Part shown: piece after piece, positions 32,798 to 44,914 of the stretch
Layout of the letters: the number at the start of each line of letters is the position of its first letter
Position numbering within the stretch: the first letter of the stretch is position 1
Assembly: GCA_014529385.2 (NCBI GenBank)
Contig: CM043952.1
Coordinates: forward strand, 62,491,119 to 62,555,118
DNA: 64,000 nt
Direction: 5' to 3'
From: Adiantum capillus-veneris
Lineage: Eukaryota; Streptophyta; Polypodiopsida; Polypodiales; Pteridaceae
Translations under genes and position numbers: made by a program
Notes under the pieces: model-generated
Told to the model about the DNA's origin: nothing
Databases searched by the model: none
Seen by the model: only the letters and a program-made list of their open reading frames with translations

Positions 32798-32921
32798 CAC
32801 TTTGGCAAATCTTTCTTGGTTAACTATCAATGAAGCTTAAGCAAATAAGAGACATTCTTCACTTTGGCAAATCTTTCTTGGTTAACTATCAATGAAGCTT
32901 AAGCAAATAAGAGACATTCTT
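32798..32921. repeat. 62-bp perfect tandem duplication
   Basis: Copies 32798-32859 and 32860-32921 begin CACTTTGGCAAATC and are identical as read, implying a recent event. Confidence 0.95.
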
Positions 32922-33892
32922 TGTAAATTTTGTGTGATGAGGGTATCAAGGCATAATTGTTGAGGCCATGCATGCATGGTGATTGCCTCACCTTGCTTAA
33001 AGGCCAAATTTTGTGTTAGTGAGATGATTTTGCCTAGTAGCTTTCTTTGTCCATGTCTATATAGGTCCATATATCCTCCATGCATCAGAGACCCCAAATT
33101 GTAGATACATAGGGCCATGTTTAGAAATGAAGGCTAGTCGAGACCTAAAATTTGAATGCAAAAATTCATCTACAAAAACCTATGCAAGAGGAGAAGATCG
33201 AGAGAGACCTTGGATGGGAATAATGGACATATGTATGGTTTTGGAGTTTCATGACAAGTACCCATGGAGGTTATGCATTCTTTAAAATACCCATAATCTA
33301 GAACTTGGATGGAAAAAAGAGACATATCTGGAGATAGTGAACGTGAGTGAGATCTCAGAGCAAGGCAACAATTGGGATAATGTATTTCACCTCTCGCTAA
33401 AGTTTCTATTTGGCGTACATGGGCTATATATCTTAGACTTATAATGAAACTTTGGTAGCTTGCCAACTTTGTTCAAACATAGTTAGCATGTGCTTTCTAC
33501 TAGTTTGTTGGTTTTATGTATGTCTATTAGTAGATGTTGAAAAGCTCTTAGACATTTAAGCTTCCTGACAAAGTTATTCTTACTAGTTTGTTGCTTTTAC
33601 CAATAATGTGGGACTCGTGAAAGCCACAACAATCTCCATCCCAAGAAAGCAAGGCTATCTAACAAATTCTTTTATTTGGATTTTTTTCTCTTGCATTGGT
33701 TATTCAAGAGGGTACAATAGGCAGATAGTCTAAGACAACAATCATAGAACTCACATTTCTCTATTCACCAACTATGCATATGTGTAATGTCCATTATTAA
33801 TTCCACGAGTGAAGGTTTGTTACTTTACATGATCTTAGAGAGATCTTTCTTCTATTCTCTTGTAAAGAGAGCACTTGTTAGTAGGTTCATTG
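32922..33892. other. AT-rich DNA, nothing recognised
   Basis: No coding, RNA or repeat feature that I can support. Minus frames at 32882-33118 and 33170-33466 look non-coding. Confidence 0.5.
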
Positions 33893-33971
33893 TGTTAGGA
33901 ATAAAGACATAGCTTAGTAGTCCACTAGAGTGGTTTACTTAATGGAGAGAAATAATTTTGACACACGAGCG

Positions 33972-34010
<39 letters not shown>

Positions 34011-34557
34011 ACGATATACATGGGTCACCCAATGTGCGCTACGTCCACGGGAAAGCAACCACTTAATGGCTTTTGCACTTCAAACTAAAAGCAGGTTACA
34101 AAGGGATTAGCAATCCTTTATGGAACTCTCGCCTTGCTTCATTCTCACCACCACTTTACACTTCACCAACTCACACACCCTTCAATGCACATTCATTGAT
34201 TGTTTTGTGCGTAGAAGAGGCCTCCTTTTGTCGACCAAAAGGGTTGCCCTCTCTCATGAGAGACACCCGTGTGTGTAGCCGCCCTTGTGTAGACAAGTTC
34301 ATTTTGAACTCTCCCATGCGTCCATGGGTGGCCGTCCTTAGGTAGACAAGTCCGCGTGGAATTCTCCATGCACCCATGTGTAGCCATAGTCAAGTACACT
34401 CGAAACTCATCTACCGGCCATTGAATTCAGCCACCGGCCAAAGACTTCAGACCGTCGACCACTAGCCATTGACTATCGGCAACCGGCCAACTGGTTGACC
34501 ATTTTTTGGTCAATTTTTTGCCGCCGTCTAACCACAATATTCGATGAAAAGGAGTAT
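33893..34557 (-). repeat. Copia-C 3' LTR (inner end deleted)
   Basis: Starts TGTTAGGAAT, carries a GA run (33971-34009) and a degraded CCGGCCA minisatellite. At about 34557 the sequence jumps straight into RNase H-coding DNA, so the polypurine tract is lost. Confidence 0.8.
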
Positions 34558-34559
34558 TT

Positions 34560-36265
34560 TGAAAAATTTGTTAACATGTCCACATGATTCTTGCTTGTGT
34601 GCACCTTTCCAAGGTTTAGTTGTCTTTCTTCCAAAAGAGTATGTATTAAGTGATATCTCACCTCTATATGCATTATCCTTGAGTGAAAGGTTGAATTCTT
34701 TGCAAGATGAATGGCCTTTGGTTGTCGCTATACAAGACACGATTGTCTTGTTTGTATCCAAGCTCCTCCAAGAATCTCTAGAGCCACAAAATCTCTTTAC
34801 TGGCATCTGTTAGAGCTACATATTCCGCTTACGTGGTAGAAAGTGAGACCACTTTCTGCAACTTTGAATTCCAACTCACTATTGTGTCTCCAACCATGAA
34901 GACGTATTCAATAGTGCTCCTTTGAGTGTCTGTGTCACCTGCCATATCTGCATCAATATACCCTTGCAAGAAAATATCAGTGCCTCCAAAACAAAAATCA
35001 TTCGTCTCATTGTCCCTTTAAGATACCTAAGTATCCACTTCACATGTTGCCAATGCTCTTTACCTGGATTGTCCATGAATCTACTCACAACTCCCACTAC
35101 ATGTGCAATATCTAGCCTTGTCCAGACCATAGCATACATTAGAGAACCTGCCGCTGCAACATATGGAGCTTTAGACATGTACAGTATCTCCTCTTATGTC
35201 TTTGGACACATATCCTTGGTTAGTTTAAAGTGACTAACCAAAGGTGTATAAACCAATTTTGCATGTTGCATCGCAAACATTTCTAGTACCTTCTTGATAT
35301 AATTCTTGAGATAGCTTTAGTGTCTTCTTCTCCCTGTCCCTTGATATCTTCATACCAAGTATCCACTTTGAAGCACCTAAATCTTTCATTGCAAAAGAAT
35401 TAGACAACTCTTCTTTTAGGTCTTTGATATCTTGCATTTTAGCACTTGCAATTAGCATTTCATCAACATACAACATTAGGATGATGAACTTCCCATCTCC
35501 CAAATTCTTTGTGTATACATAGTGCTGTGAGTTGCATCTTCTGAATCCATGGACCATGATCCATCATCCACCAGTCAAACTTTAAATACCATTGTCTTTT
35601 GCTTGCTTTAGAGCATACTAGATCTTTAACCTATAAACCATTTTCTCTTTGCCCTTTTCTTTATACCCTTTTGGTGCAAGCATGTAAATCTTCTCCTCCA
35701 AGTTTCCATGAGGGAATGTCGTATTAACATACATTTTCTTGAGATTCAAGTTATTAGCAACCACAAGGCTTAAGACAAGATTAATGGAATTCATTTTTAC
35801 AATAGGAGAAAATATTTCATTGAAGTCATTACCTTTATTTTGAGAAAACCCATTTACCACAAGCCTTGACATGTACCTCTTCTTTCCGCCTTCTTCTTCC
35901 TTCAACTTGTACATCCATTTGTTTTGCAGTGCCCGATTAATCTTAGGCAAAGCAACCAACTATTGGTTGTCATGTAATAAGTCCATCTCCACTTGCATGC
36001 TCTTCGTCCATTCTTCTTTGGATTCATGTTGCATGGCTTCTTCGTATGACTCTGGCTCTCTAGAATCTGAGACCAAGAGATGATTGAAGGAAGGAACGAA
36101 CCTTTCTAGAGGTCTACTTGCTCTTGTAGATCTTTGGGACATAGATTGAGGTTCCTCATTTGGTTGACATTGTTGCAAGTTGTCACCACTTGCACTCCTT
36201 GAGTCTTCACCGTCCTCAAGCCCCATGCACTCATCACATGTACCTTTTGTCTGTTTTCTTTCCAA
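34560..36265 (-). pseudogene. pol: Copia-C reverse transcriptase and RNase H
   Basis: Fragments in several frames: 36265-35960 (linker and RT start), 35959-35618 (NKWMYKLKEEEGGKKRYMSR, NEIFSPIVKMNSI), 35557-35234 (LMLYVDEMLIASA, where the catalytic YVDD reads YVDE) and 35178-34879 (TRLDIAHVVGVVSRFMDNP). RNase H remains such as SDSQ-like and HTSKN-like words extend to about 34570. Multiple indels separate them. The catalytic change alone would be expected to abolish polymerase activity. Confidence 0.87.
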
Positions 36266-36336
36266 GTATTCTTTGTATATATTTTGTTCATTGAAATTAC
36301 ATCCCTACTCCTAAATATTTTACCACCTTCAGGATT

Positions 36337-37600
36337 TCATAGGGGATACCCATAGTCCGCTTCTCCATAGCCAATGAAGAAACACTTTTTGGACTTTGCA
36401 TCTAGCTTTGACCTTAGCCTTCTATCTATGTTCATAAAAACCTCACATCCAAACACTTTGAGAAATTCATAATTCACTGCTTTACTTGTCCATGCCTCTT
36501 GTGGAACTCCTCCATGCAATGGCGTTGGGGATAATTGGTTGATCAAGTACATAGATGTACTTATTGCTTCCACCTAAAGCTCAAGTGGCAGGTCTACATG
36601 TAGCCACATGCTTCGTGCTTGCTCCATGATTGTCCTGTTCATCCTTTTCAAAACTCCGTTTTGAGGAGGTGTCCTTGGGGTCGTCCTTTGCCTTTGAATT
36701 CCATTACTAACACAAAAGCTTTCAAAAGCTTGGCTGCAATATTCGCCTCCATTGTTGAATCTGAGGCATTTAAGATTAGTACCTGCTTTGTTCTCAACAA
36801 AGGCTTTCCACCTTTGAAGTATGGAAAACACATCGAATTTCTTCTTCATTGCATAAAGCCATGTTTTTCTTATTGCATCATCTATGAAAGCTACATAGTA
36901 CAATGAACCACCAAGGGATGGTTTACTCGCTGGACCCTATACATCAGAATGAACCAATTTAAGTTTTTTATGTTTTCTTTCATTTCCTACTTTTAGGAAT
37001 TTTACCCTCTTTTGTTTGCCGTAAACACAATCCTCAAAGAACACTAAATCTACTTCTTTCAAACCTGGTAGAATCTTTTTCAATTGAAAGATTTACATTC
37101 CTTTGGTACTCATATGCCCAAGCCGATAGTGCCACACCACACCATCGACTTTTGTAGCTGTTGTTGCATAAGTTGAAGATTGCACGTTGACCGTACACAA
37201 GTATAGTGTACCAACTTTTTCTCCTTTTGCAACCACCAAAGATTTTTTTGAGATCTTTTCAACGTCTGTTTCCAAATGCAATGTTGTGACCTTCATCATC
37301 CAGATGACCTATAAAGATCAAGTTTTTGTGAAGAGAGGGAACATGCCTAACATCTTCAAGCTTCTATTCATTTCCATTTGCAATTTTGACACAAATTGTA
37401 CCTTTCTTGACAATTTCACAAGCTTCATCATCTCCCAAGTATACATACCCAAAATTACCTTTGGTATAATCTTGGAAATGCTGCTTATGTGATGTCGCAT
37501 GGAATGAAGCTCTGGAGTCGACTATCCAAGAGTTGAGCACATTATCTAGTGAAATAATTAGAGCGTCTTGATTTACTTTACCTGCCACATTGGCCTCCAA
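36337..37600 (-). pseudogene. pol: Copia-C protease and integrase
   Basis: Frame 37600-37364 holds VDSRASFHATSHKQHF, the protease active site with DSR for DSG. 37299-37093 holds HYRLGHMSTKGM. 36903-36574 holds the integrase core with LRFNNGGEY (N for the catalytic D) and TPPQNGVLKRMNR (K for the usual E). 36573-36337 holds FLKVFGCEVFMNI and KCFFIGYGEAD. Homology to copia-A is clear throughout. Confidence 0.87.
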
Positions 37601-37639
37601 TGTTGGCTTGTCATCTTGAGACTCCGACTTCTATCTGCC

Positions 37640-37985
37640 ATTTTTAGATTGAACAATCGCTTCATGAGAAATACCTCATTGGATGCGATGGTTTCTCATA
37701 GAGGCTGTCAAGCGACTTTATCAAGTCCTCCGTGGTCTTCATCTCCAAAATGTTGAAGGCCACCATTGAAGCCAAAGCATAGTCGGATCGTTCCTAATGC
37801 CTTTCGATCAAGGACAATCCACGCTTCATTTACCATCATTGCGGGCTCCTTTGCAAGACCACCTAGTGGCACATAAAGAATGTTTTGGTAGAGGTAGTCT
37901 TCAATGTGCATCTTTCAATGTTGGTAGTTTTTGCCGTTGAACTTTTCGATCTCGAGCTTACCTTTATCTGCTATTACTCCCATTG
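37640..37985 (-). pseudogene. gag: Copia-C gag N-terminal remnant
   Basis: Reads as copia-A gag (IEDYLYQN, LPLGGLAKEPA-like, then LFNLKMADR) with frameshifts near 37690 and 37915. It then jumps at about 37630 directly into the pre-protease linker, deleting the gag C-terminus and zinc knuckle. Confidence 0.8.
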
Positions 37986-38116
37986 AATTCAAGGAATCCT
38001 TTCCTTGAGATATTTTAGCTACGAGAAACCCGATACCAGTTGTTAGGAATAAAGGCGTAGCTTAGTAGTCCACTAGAGTGTTTTACTCAAAATGGAGAGG
38101 TATACTTTTCACACAC

Positions 38117-38117
<1 letters not shown>

Positions 38118-38155
<38 letters not shown>

Positions 38156-38180
38156 AGAAGAAGAAGAAGGAAGAAGAAGA
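38118..38180. repeat. (GA)n and (GAA)n microsatellite
   Basis: A GA run to about 38152, then GAA repeats. Confidence 0.93.
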
Positions 38181-38335
38181 AAAGTGTTTTACCATCATAG
38201 GAAACTATCCCAAGAGACCTTAAAGATCTATCCGACGAGGCGAGTTGAACTCACGACCTGTTATTCAAGAGGGAAATGACATAACCAATCTACCACATTT
38301 GGGTGATAGAAAGGTTATACCATTTTCCTATTATT
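38170..38335 (-). mobile_element. SINE-like unit nested in copia-C LTR
   Basis: On the minus strand GAGTTCAACTC (38242-38252) fits a Pol III box B, and TGTGGTAGATTGGTTATG about 40 bp upstream is box A-like. The 3' side runs into a CTT-rich tail (GAA repeats at 38153-38180). CA and GAAGAA runs flank it and the whole sits inside a GA microsatellite. No unambiguous target duplication because flanks are simple repeats. Confidence 0.6.
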
Positions 38336-38384
38336 ATTAGTACACACACACACACACACACAAGAAGAAGAATATTTTAACGAC

Positions 38385-38436
<52 letters not shown>
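38385..38436. repeat. (GA)n microsatellite in copia-C LTR
   Basis: Occupies the same LTR position as the short GA run of copia-A and the GA run at 33971-34009. A short CA run precedes at 38341-38362. Confidence 0.95.
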
Positions 38437-38437
<1 letters not shown>

Positions 38438-39392
38438 ATGATATACATGGTTCACCCAATGTGGGCTACGTCCATGGGAAAGCAGTCACTTAATGGCTTT
38501 TGCACTTCAAATTAGAAGTAGGTTACAAAGGGATTAACAACCCTTTATGGAACTCCCACCTTGTTTCACTCTTACCACCACTTCACACTTCACCATCTCA
38601 CACATCCTTCAATGAACCTTCATTGATTTTTTTGTGTGTAGAAGAGGCCTCCTTTTATAGCCCAAAAGGGTTGCCCTCTCTCATGAGAGACACCCATGTG
38701 TGTAGTCGACCTTGTGTAGATAAGTTTATCTTGTACCCTCCCATGTGCCCATGTTAGGTAGACAAGTCCGCCTAAAATTTGTCCACGCGTCCATGTGTAG
38801 CTGTAGCCAAGTCCGCGTGAAACTCGTCCGCTGGCCAAACACTTCTAGCCATCGTGAATTGACTACCAGCCAACCAACCGGCCGTTTTTTGGTTACTCTC
38901 CGGCCACCATAATATTTTGACGAACTAGCTCTTGTGCAAAGCTCTCGACCGGGTGTGAATTTTTGGTTTTCGGACGAGTGATTTTTTTTCTCACACACGA
39001 TGGCTTCTCCTCATAACGGGGACCTTACAAATGTGCATTTTGAGACTAAAAAATTAGAAGGGGTGAATCAAGATCCATACTTAACAAATTGATCCAAGAG
39101 CCTTGAGACTCAAGGCCCAATGCTTCTGGTACCCATCCCTGTAATTCTTGATGGAGCAAACTTATTGGATATGGCATGCATGTTTTGGCGTTGCCAAAGG
39201 TACAATCCTCCTCCTCCTCAAGCATATGGATAACTCATCTTGATGACTCCTAATTTGAAAAGAATGCACGGTTCTTCTTTTAGGAATCCAATGAACATAG
39301 ACAATAACTAAGGAGTCAATCTTCTGAATGTTTGAATTGGAGTTCATGTGCAACCCTTCATGCATGAGTGTGTATATATCCTACAAACTACT

Positions 39393-39911
39393 TGAAGGTA
39401 CATGGGGGCAAAAAATTTCCAAGAGGTCACCCTTCTCGAATCCTATTCTTGTGCATACGTGCTCAACACTGATGTTCCACAAATTGGTTTAGCCATCTAG
39501 ACCCCAAAACTAGGTGTTAGAGACCTCAATCTAGCCATTTTATGCCTCTCGTACCCGGGCACCACTGACAGTTCACAAGTTGGGCTTACCCCAACAACCA
39601 TCCCCTGAAGCCAAACTTGGGACTTCTTCCTTATCCTTCTTAGTACCAACATGGTCTGCTTTCTTTGGCTTAGAGGTTGGACTTTAGACCATGGCTCTGA
39701 TACCAACTAAAGGTACATGGGGGCAATAACTTCCTGAGAGGTTACTCATCTCAATCCTATTCCTATGCATACACACTTAACTGTGATATTCCGCAAATTG
39801 GTCTAGCTACCCACACCCCAAGACCTTAAGGTGTTAGGCACCTCCGAGCTAGCCAATTTACACAAGCCTTATAGCAAGGCACAACTGATACAAGTTGGGC
39901 TTACCTCAACC
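39393..39911 (-). mobile_element. TRIM element (204-bp LTRs, 111-bp interior)
   Basis: Two direct repeats of equal length, 39393-39596 and 39708-39911, clearly homologous though diverged (for example GGTACATGGGGGCAA and CAAGTTGGGCTTACC in both). On the minus strand TGGTATCAGAGCC (39705-39693) lies 2 nt inside the 5' LTR as primer site, and AGGGGATGGT adjoins the 3' LTR as polypurine tract. The 111-bp interior codes for nothing. Flanks CTACT (39388-39392) and ATACT (39912-39916) match 4 of 5. All parts of a terminal-repeat retrotransposon in miniature are present. Confidence 0.88.
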
Positions 39912-39916
39912 ATACT

Positions 39917-40230
39917 AACATCTACTAGCATTCATTGGCACGGTGTAACAACTAAAGCCACGATTGTATTCTATGTACCTTGCACTTTATAAGAAGAGCC
40001 TAGAGTATGTAACCAAGTTATTGATGCAAGAATTTTTTTAAATATGACACGAGATTAGATTGAAACGAAATGAGATTAACAATGAGCATATCTTTCATAC
40101 CTTGATGAAAACTTAGTAGAGCTTCCCTATGAGGTCATTGCCCTGTAATTAGGATGCGTAAACAATGAACACGGAGAAATAGAGAGAGGGAAGAGAGTCC
40201 TAGAGGATTATTACAAGCAACCAAGAATAA
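39917..40230. other. Unassigned DNA, nothing recognised
   Basis: Short AT-rich stretch between the TRIM and the duplicated microsatellite. No feature supported. Confidence 0.5.
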
Positions 40231-40259
40231 AGAGAGTAGCATTGAAGAGAGGGACGTTC

Positions 40260-40330
<71 letters not shown>

Positions 40331-40350
40331 CATTGAAGAGAGGGACGTTC

Positions 40351-40422
<72 letters not shown>
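40231..40422. repeat. Duplicated (GT)n(GA)n compound microsatellite
   Basis: A unit of about 91 bp (AGAGAGTAGCATTGAAGAG, unique spacer, GT run, GA run) occurs twice, from 40231 and from 40322. The unique spacer is identical, so the duplication was of the whole block. Confidence 0.93.
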
Positions 40423-40425
<3 letters not shown>

Positions 40426-40699
40426 ATTTTGTTGAGTACTGACCAAAGGTCTATATTAGCTAGCCTTAACAAGGTAAGAAGACTGCAATTTGCTCACACA
40501 ACATGCACCCATGCCATCGTGCGAAACGAGCAGCCTTAGGCGCAGTTCGATTATGCAAATGATGGCTTTCGAATGAGAACTGAATTTTGATATAGGAATC
40601 GCCTCTATTTGGATAACCTTGGAAAACCATCCACACTATATCATATGGGCTGCTTCAAACAAGATCTACAACAAGGGAGATTCAAGGCCATCCGATGCA

Positions 40700-40860
40700 C
40701 ATTTGTAAATTTGAGAAAATTTATAAATTAAGTGTGAAAAGCAAATTTGGGTGGGCTTGAAAACTTGGGGTGGTTCACGCACCACATTTTGTACCCACGA
40801 TCCCCTCGTAGTAAGCCATGTGCTCTAACCACTATGCCCATATACTTTCATTGAGATATA
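40700..40860 (-). mobile_element. Degenerate tRNA-derived SINE-like unit
   Basis: On the minus strand TGGGCATAGTGGTTAGAGCA (40840-40821) is a good tRNA box A. GGGATCGTGGGTACAAAA (40803-40786) is a decayed box B at the proper distance. The body continues leftwards to about 40700. No clear tail or target duplication, and ends are approximate. The head differs from those of the two SINEs above. Confidence 0.5.
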
Positions 40861-41119
40861 GGGGATTTGTGTATGTCTTATTGTAAATGTGGGTGGGTTT
40901 GCAGATTCGGGCTAAATCCGTGCTGCTGGATTCGACACGGCTAACGATCGACAATCGACGCACCCCCATTTTTAACCTCCACCATTGATTGTGATATGGT
41001 GTTGAGCTTGAAAAACAGATATGCATTATTAAAACATCATGCTTGCGTGGACTAAATCTTATTTAGAATAATAATCCACAAACCCATACGTAGGTCTCCC
41101 TTTAGTCCTATTTATGTTC

Positions 41120-41435
41120 TTGCCTGTTTCTTCCCTGCCTCTCTTTTGCATGTGCTTTCTATTTGCTTCGCGATCTCTGCTTTCCGCAAGCGTCCTCGCC
41201 ATAGCCCCGTTCTCCTGCACCGCATTGTTGTTTACATGCACTTCTAACTCCGACACAGGCTTCATTCTGACACGCACATTTGCACATCCACGAGAGAATA
41301 GAGGAGCGGACTTCTGAATTTGCAACAATGGGTTCCGGACTTCTCTGCTTTTGGCCGCTCCTCGCCCTCGTCAACCTCAACCCATAAAGAGTGAAGCATT
41401 TCCGTGTGCTCCGCAGGCGCGCTTCTTCTCATCAA
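41120..41435 (+). other. Probable 5' leader exon of the F-box/kelch gene
   Basis: A C/T-rich, more GC-balanced segment ends at the donor-like junction ATCAA|GTATGT (41436). A CTATTTATG word near 41107-41115 could be TATA-like. Inferred only from position, composition and the donor; no coding is proposed here. Confidence 0.35.
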
Positions 41436-41880
41436 GTATGTTATGCTCTGTTTTTCTCGGAAACTTGTGCATGTTAGGCCAAAATCCTGTTTTGAACCGC
41501 TATTTCTAGTGAGGCTGTGCCAGTCGTGAAACATACCTGGCCGTGCATTATGGCTAGAACTGCTTTTTAAGAGTAGTATCGTGGTTTCAGTGTTGTCTAT
41601 TATACTATTTTCTGTAGACTGGCTTTTAAGCCTCTTGGTAATTACTCTGGCTTGATCTGCTTTTTATGAGTGTTGCATTATGGGTCCAGTTATCCATCAT
41701 TTTGTTCTTTGCCTGATTTTTGTAAAATGGCTTTGATAATTTTGAGTCCGGGGGACTATAAGAACGGTCCGGAGGCCTGTGTATGCGTGAGTTGTTTGTT
41801 GAGTATAGAAGGCTTACACTTATGTACTTGCAGCTCACAACGTGTCCTTCTTGTGCTTGCTTCTTTTTGAAACGATTGTG

Positions 41881-42307
41881 GTGATCCTTCTGAGTTGAAA
41901 TTTGTGACAAGGATCGTAGATCTCTGCACAATGGGTGGGTTGGTATCTTAGTCTTTCACTTATATATTCTTTTGGAGTGCGTTTGTTGAGATTTTCTGTC
42001 TGCCTCTCTAGTGCGTGGACATGAATTTGGGTGAATGCCTTGGGATGCGTTTCATATACAAGAGAATTGAAGTTTGTTAGTTGAAGTTTGTCATTATATG
42101 TGCGAGTGATCCTTCTTGGTCAAAATCCTTGACAAGGATCGTAGATCTAAGCACAATGGGTGGGTTCGTATCTTAGTCTTTTACTTATTTGTTCTTTTGG
42201 AGTGCTTTCAATGAGATTTTCTGTCTGCCTCTCTAGTGCATGGACATGAATTTGGGTGAATGCCTTGATGCGTTACACATGTACATGATAATTGAAGTTT
42301 GTTAAGG
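41881..42307. repeat. 225-bp tandem duplication upstream of the F-box/kelch gene
   Basis: Copies begin GTGATCCTTCT at 41881 and 42106. They share long near-identical blocks including ACAAGGATCGTAGATCT and TTTTCTGTCTGCCTCTCTAG. It lies in the inferred 5' intron. Confidence 0.9.
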
Positions 42308-42905
42308 CTCAAAGAAAGGTTCTAGCTCTACACAGTAATGACTAGATTAAAACATTCTTCAACCAAAATAGAGCCATGTTGTTACCTAAAAGTTACATTA
42401 AGGGTCACAAAGGCCACAATGTCGTTAATCTACCACTGGAAAAGTAAGTTAAAGTATCCACTAGTATTCCAGAAATTTAACATATCGAGCTAGTTCCTTG
42501 CATAACTTGGTTGATTCTGACAGCATCAGGGATAGGGATTCAAGGTTTCTTTGCTTTTGTAAAGAATGTGTCAAATTTTAGGGTTTATGCTGGCATTAGG
42601 TTATGCAAGAGGGTTTGACAACATGTAAGGATTTATGTGTGCCCAAATTTGTGGCTTAATTGGACAAAGGAACATGAATTTTAGCTAGAAAATTGTTAGT
42701 ATTGTCTGATTTTTTTCTTTCTTTGGGAAGGATGATGACATTTCCTGATTGTTTTGCTCATACACTGGTGGTGCATCTAGGGTTATATACATTTTATCTT
42801 CTAAACATGGCTAGAAATCTTGAACTTTGATTTTTGACCTACTTACACATTGGAGTTTGTTGGCTTGTAACAGATACCAAAATTTTGCAGGCACAAGGAA
42901 ATATT

Positions 42906-43163
42906 ATGTTTGCCTTTGGTCAGAGTGGTAACCGGTCTTACAACTCCGTGCACAAGTCTTTTTCAAATCAAAAGCCTGTGAAGCAGCATATGGCTGCTGA
43001 CAGAAGATGTTATATTTTGGGATCGGTCACCAGAGCAAGCACCATCAAGGCAACCACGCTGTTTAGATATAAATACCACGATGTTTTTTTATCAACACTT
43101 GGTGATCACTACAGTGAACATTCGTACCAACATTTCTGGTATGGCCGCTTGCCCTGCTTCTAA
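42906..43163 (+). CDS. Possible upstream ORF, 85 codons
   Basis: After a good acceptor-like junction (TTTTGCAG|GCACAAGG at 42890/42891), an ATG at 42906 opens an 85-codon frame that stops at 43163, about 100 bp before the main start. The predicted peptide is basic and hydrophilic and matches nothing I know. If the inferred leader exon is transcribed, this uORF would be scanned first and could lower translation of the F-box/kelch protein. It may also be chance. Confidence 0.35.
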   Translation: MFAFGQSGNRSYNSVHKSFSNQKPVKQHMAADRRCYILGSVTRASTIKATTLFRYKYHDVFLSTLGDHYSEHSYQHFWYGRLPCF

Positions 43164-43264
43164 CAGCTAAGGGCGTTCTGCACCTCCTTGGTGCGTCTAG
43201 TGTTAGTCTTTAGCATTTTGGTGGCATAAATAATCAGCTAAGCAAGTAGGAGACATTGAGAGTC

Positions 43265-44914
<1,650 letters not shown>

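Larger units (their letters stand above)
33893..39086 (-). mobile_element. Copia-C: decayed relative of copia-A
   Basis: Right end (5' LTR) 38041-39086, left end (3' LTR) from 33893 to about 34557. Near-matching flanks CATTG (33888-33892) and AATTG (39087-39091) may be the target duplication. Internal proteins follow copia-A closely, but gag has lost its C-terminus and zinc knuckle (junction near 37630), the 3' LTR inner end and polypurine tract are deleted (near 34557), and many stops and frameshifts are present. The 5' LTR is enlarged by microsatellites and a nested SINE. Confidence 0.88.
38041..39086 (-). repeat. Copia-C 5' LTR with SINE and microsatellites
   Basis: Bounded by TGTTAGGAAT and CTTAACA. 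It matches the 3' LTR and copia-A LTRs outside the interval 38118-38436, which is filled by GA, GAA, CA and GA runs surrounding a SINE-like unit. A damaged primer site (ACTGGTATCGGG on the minus strand) directly adjoins it at 38029-38040. Confidence 0.82.
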
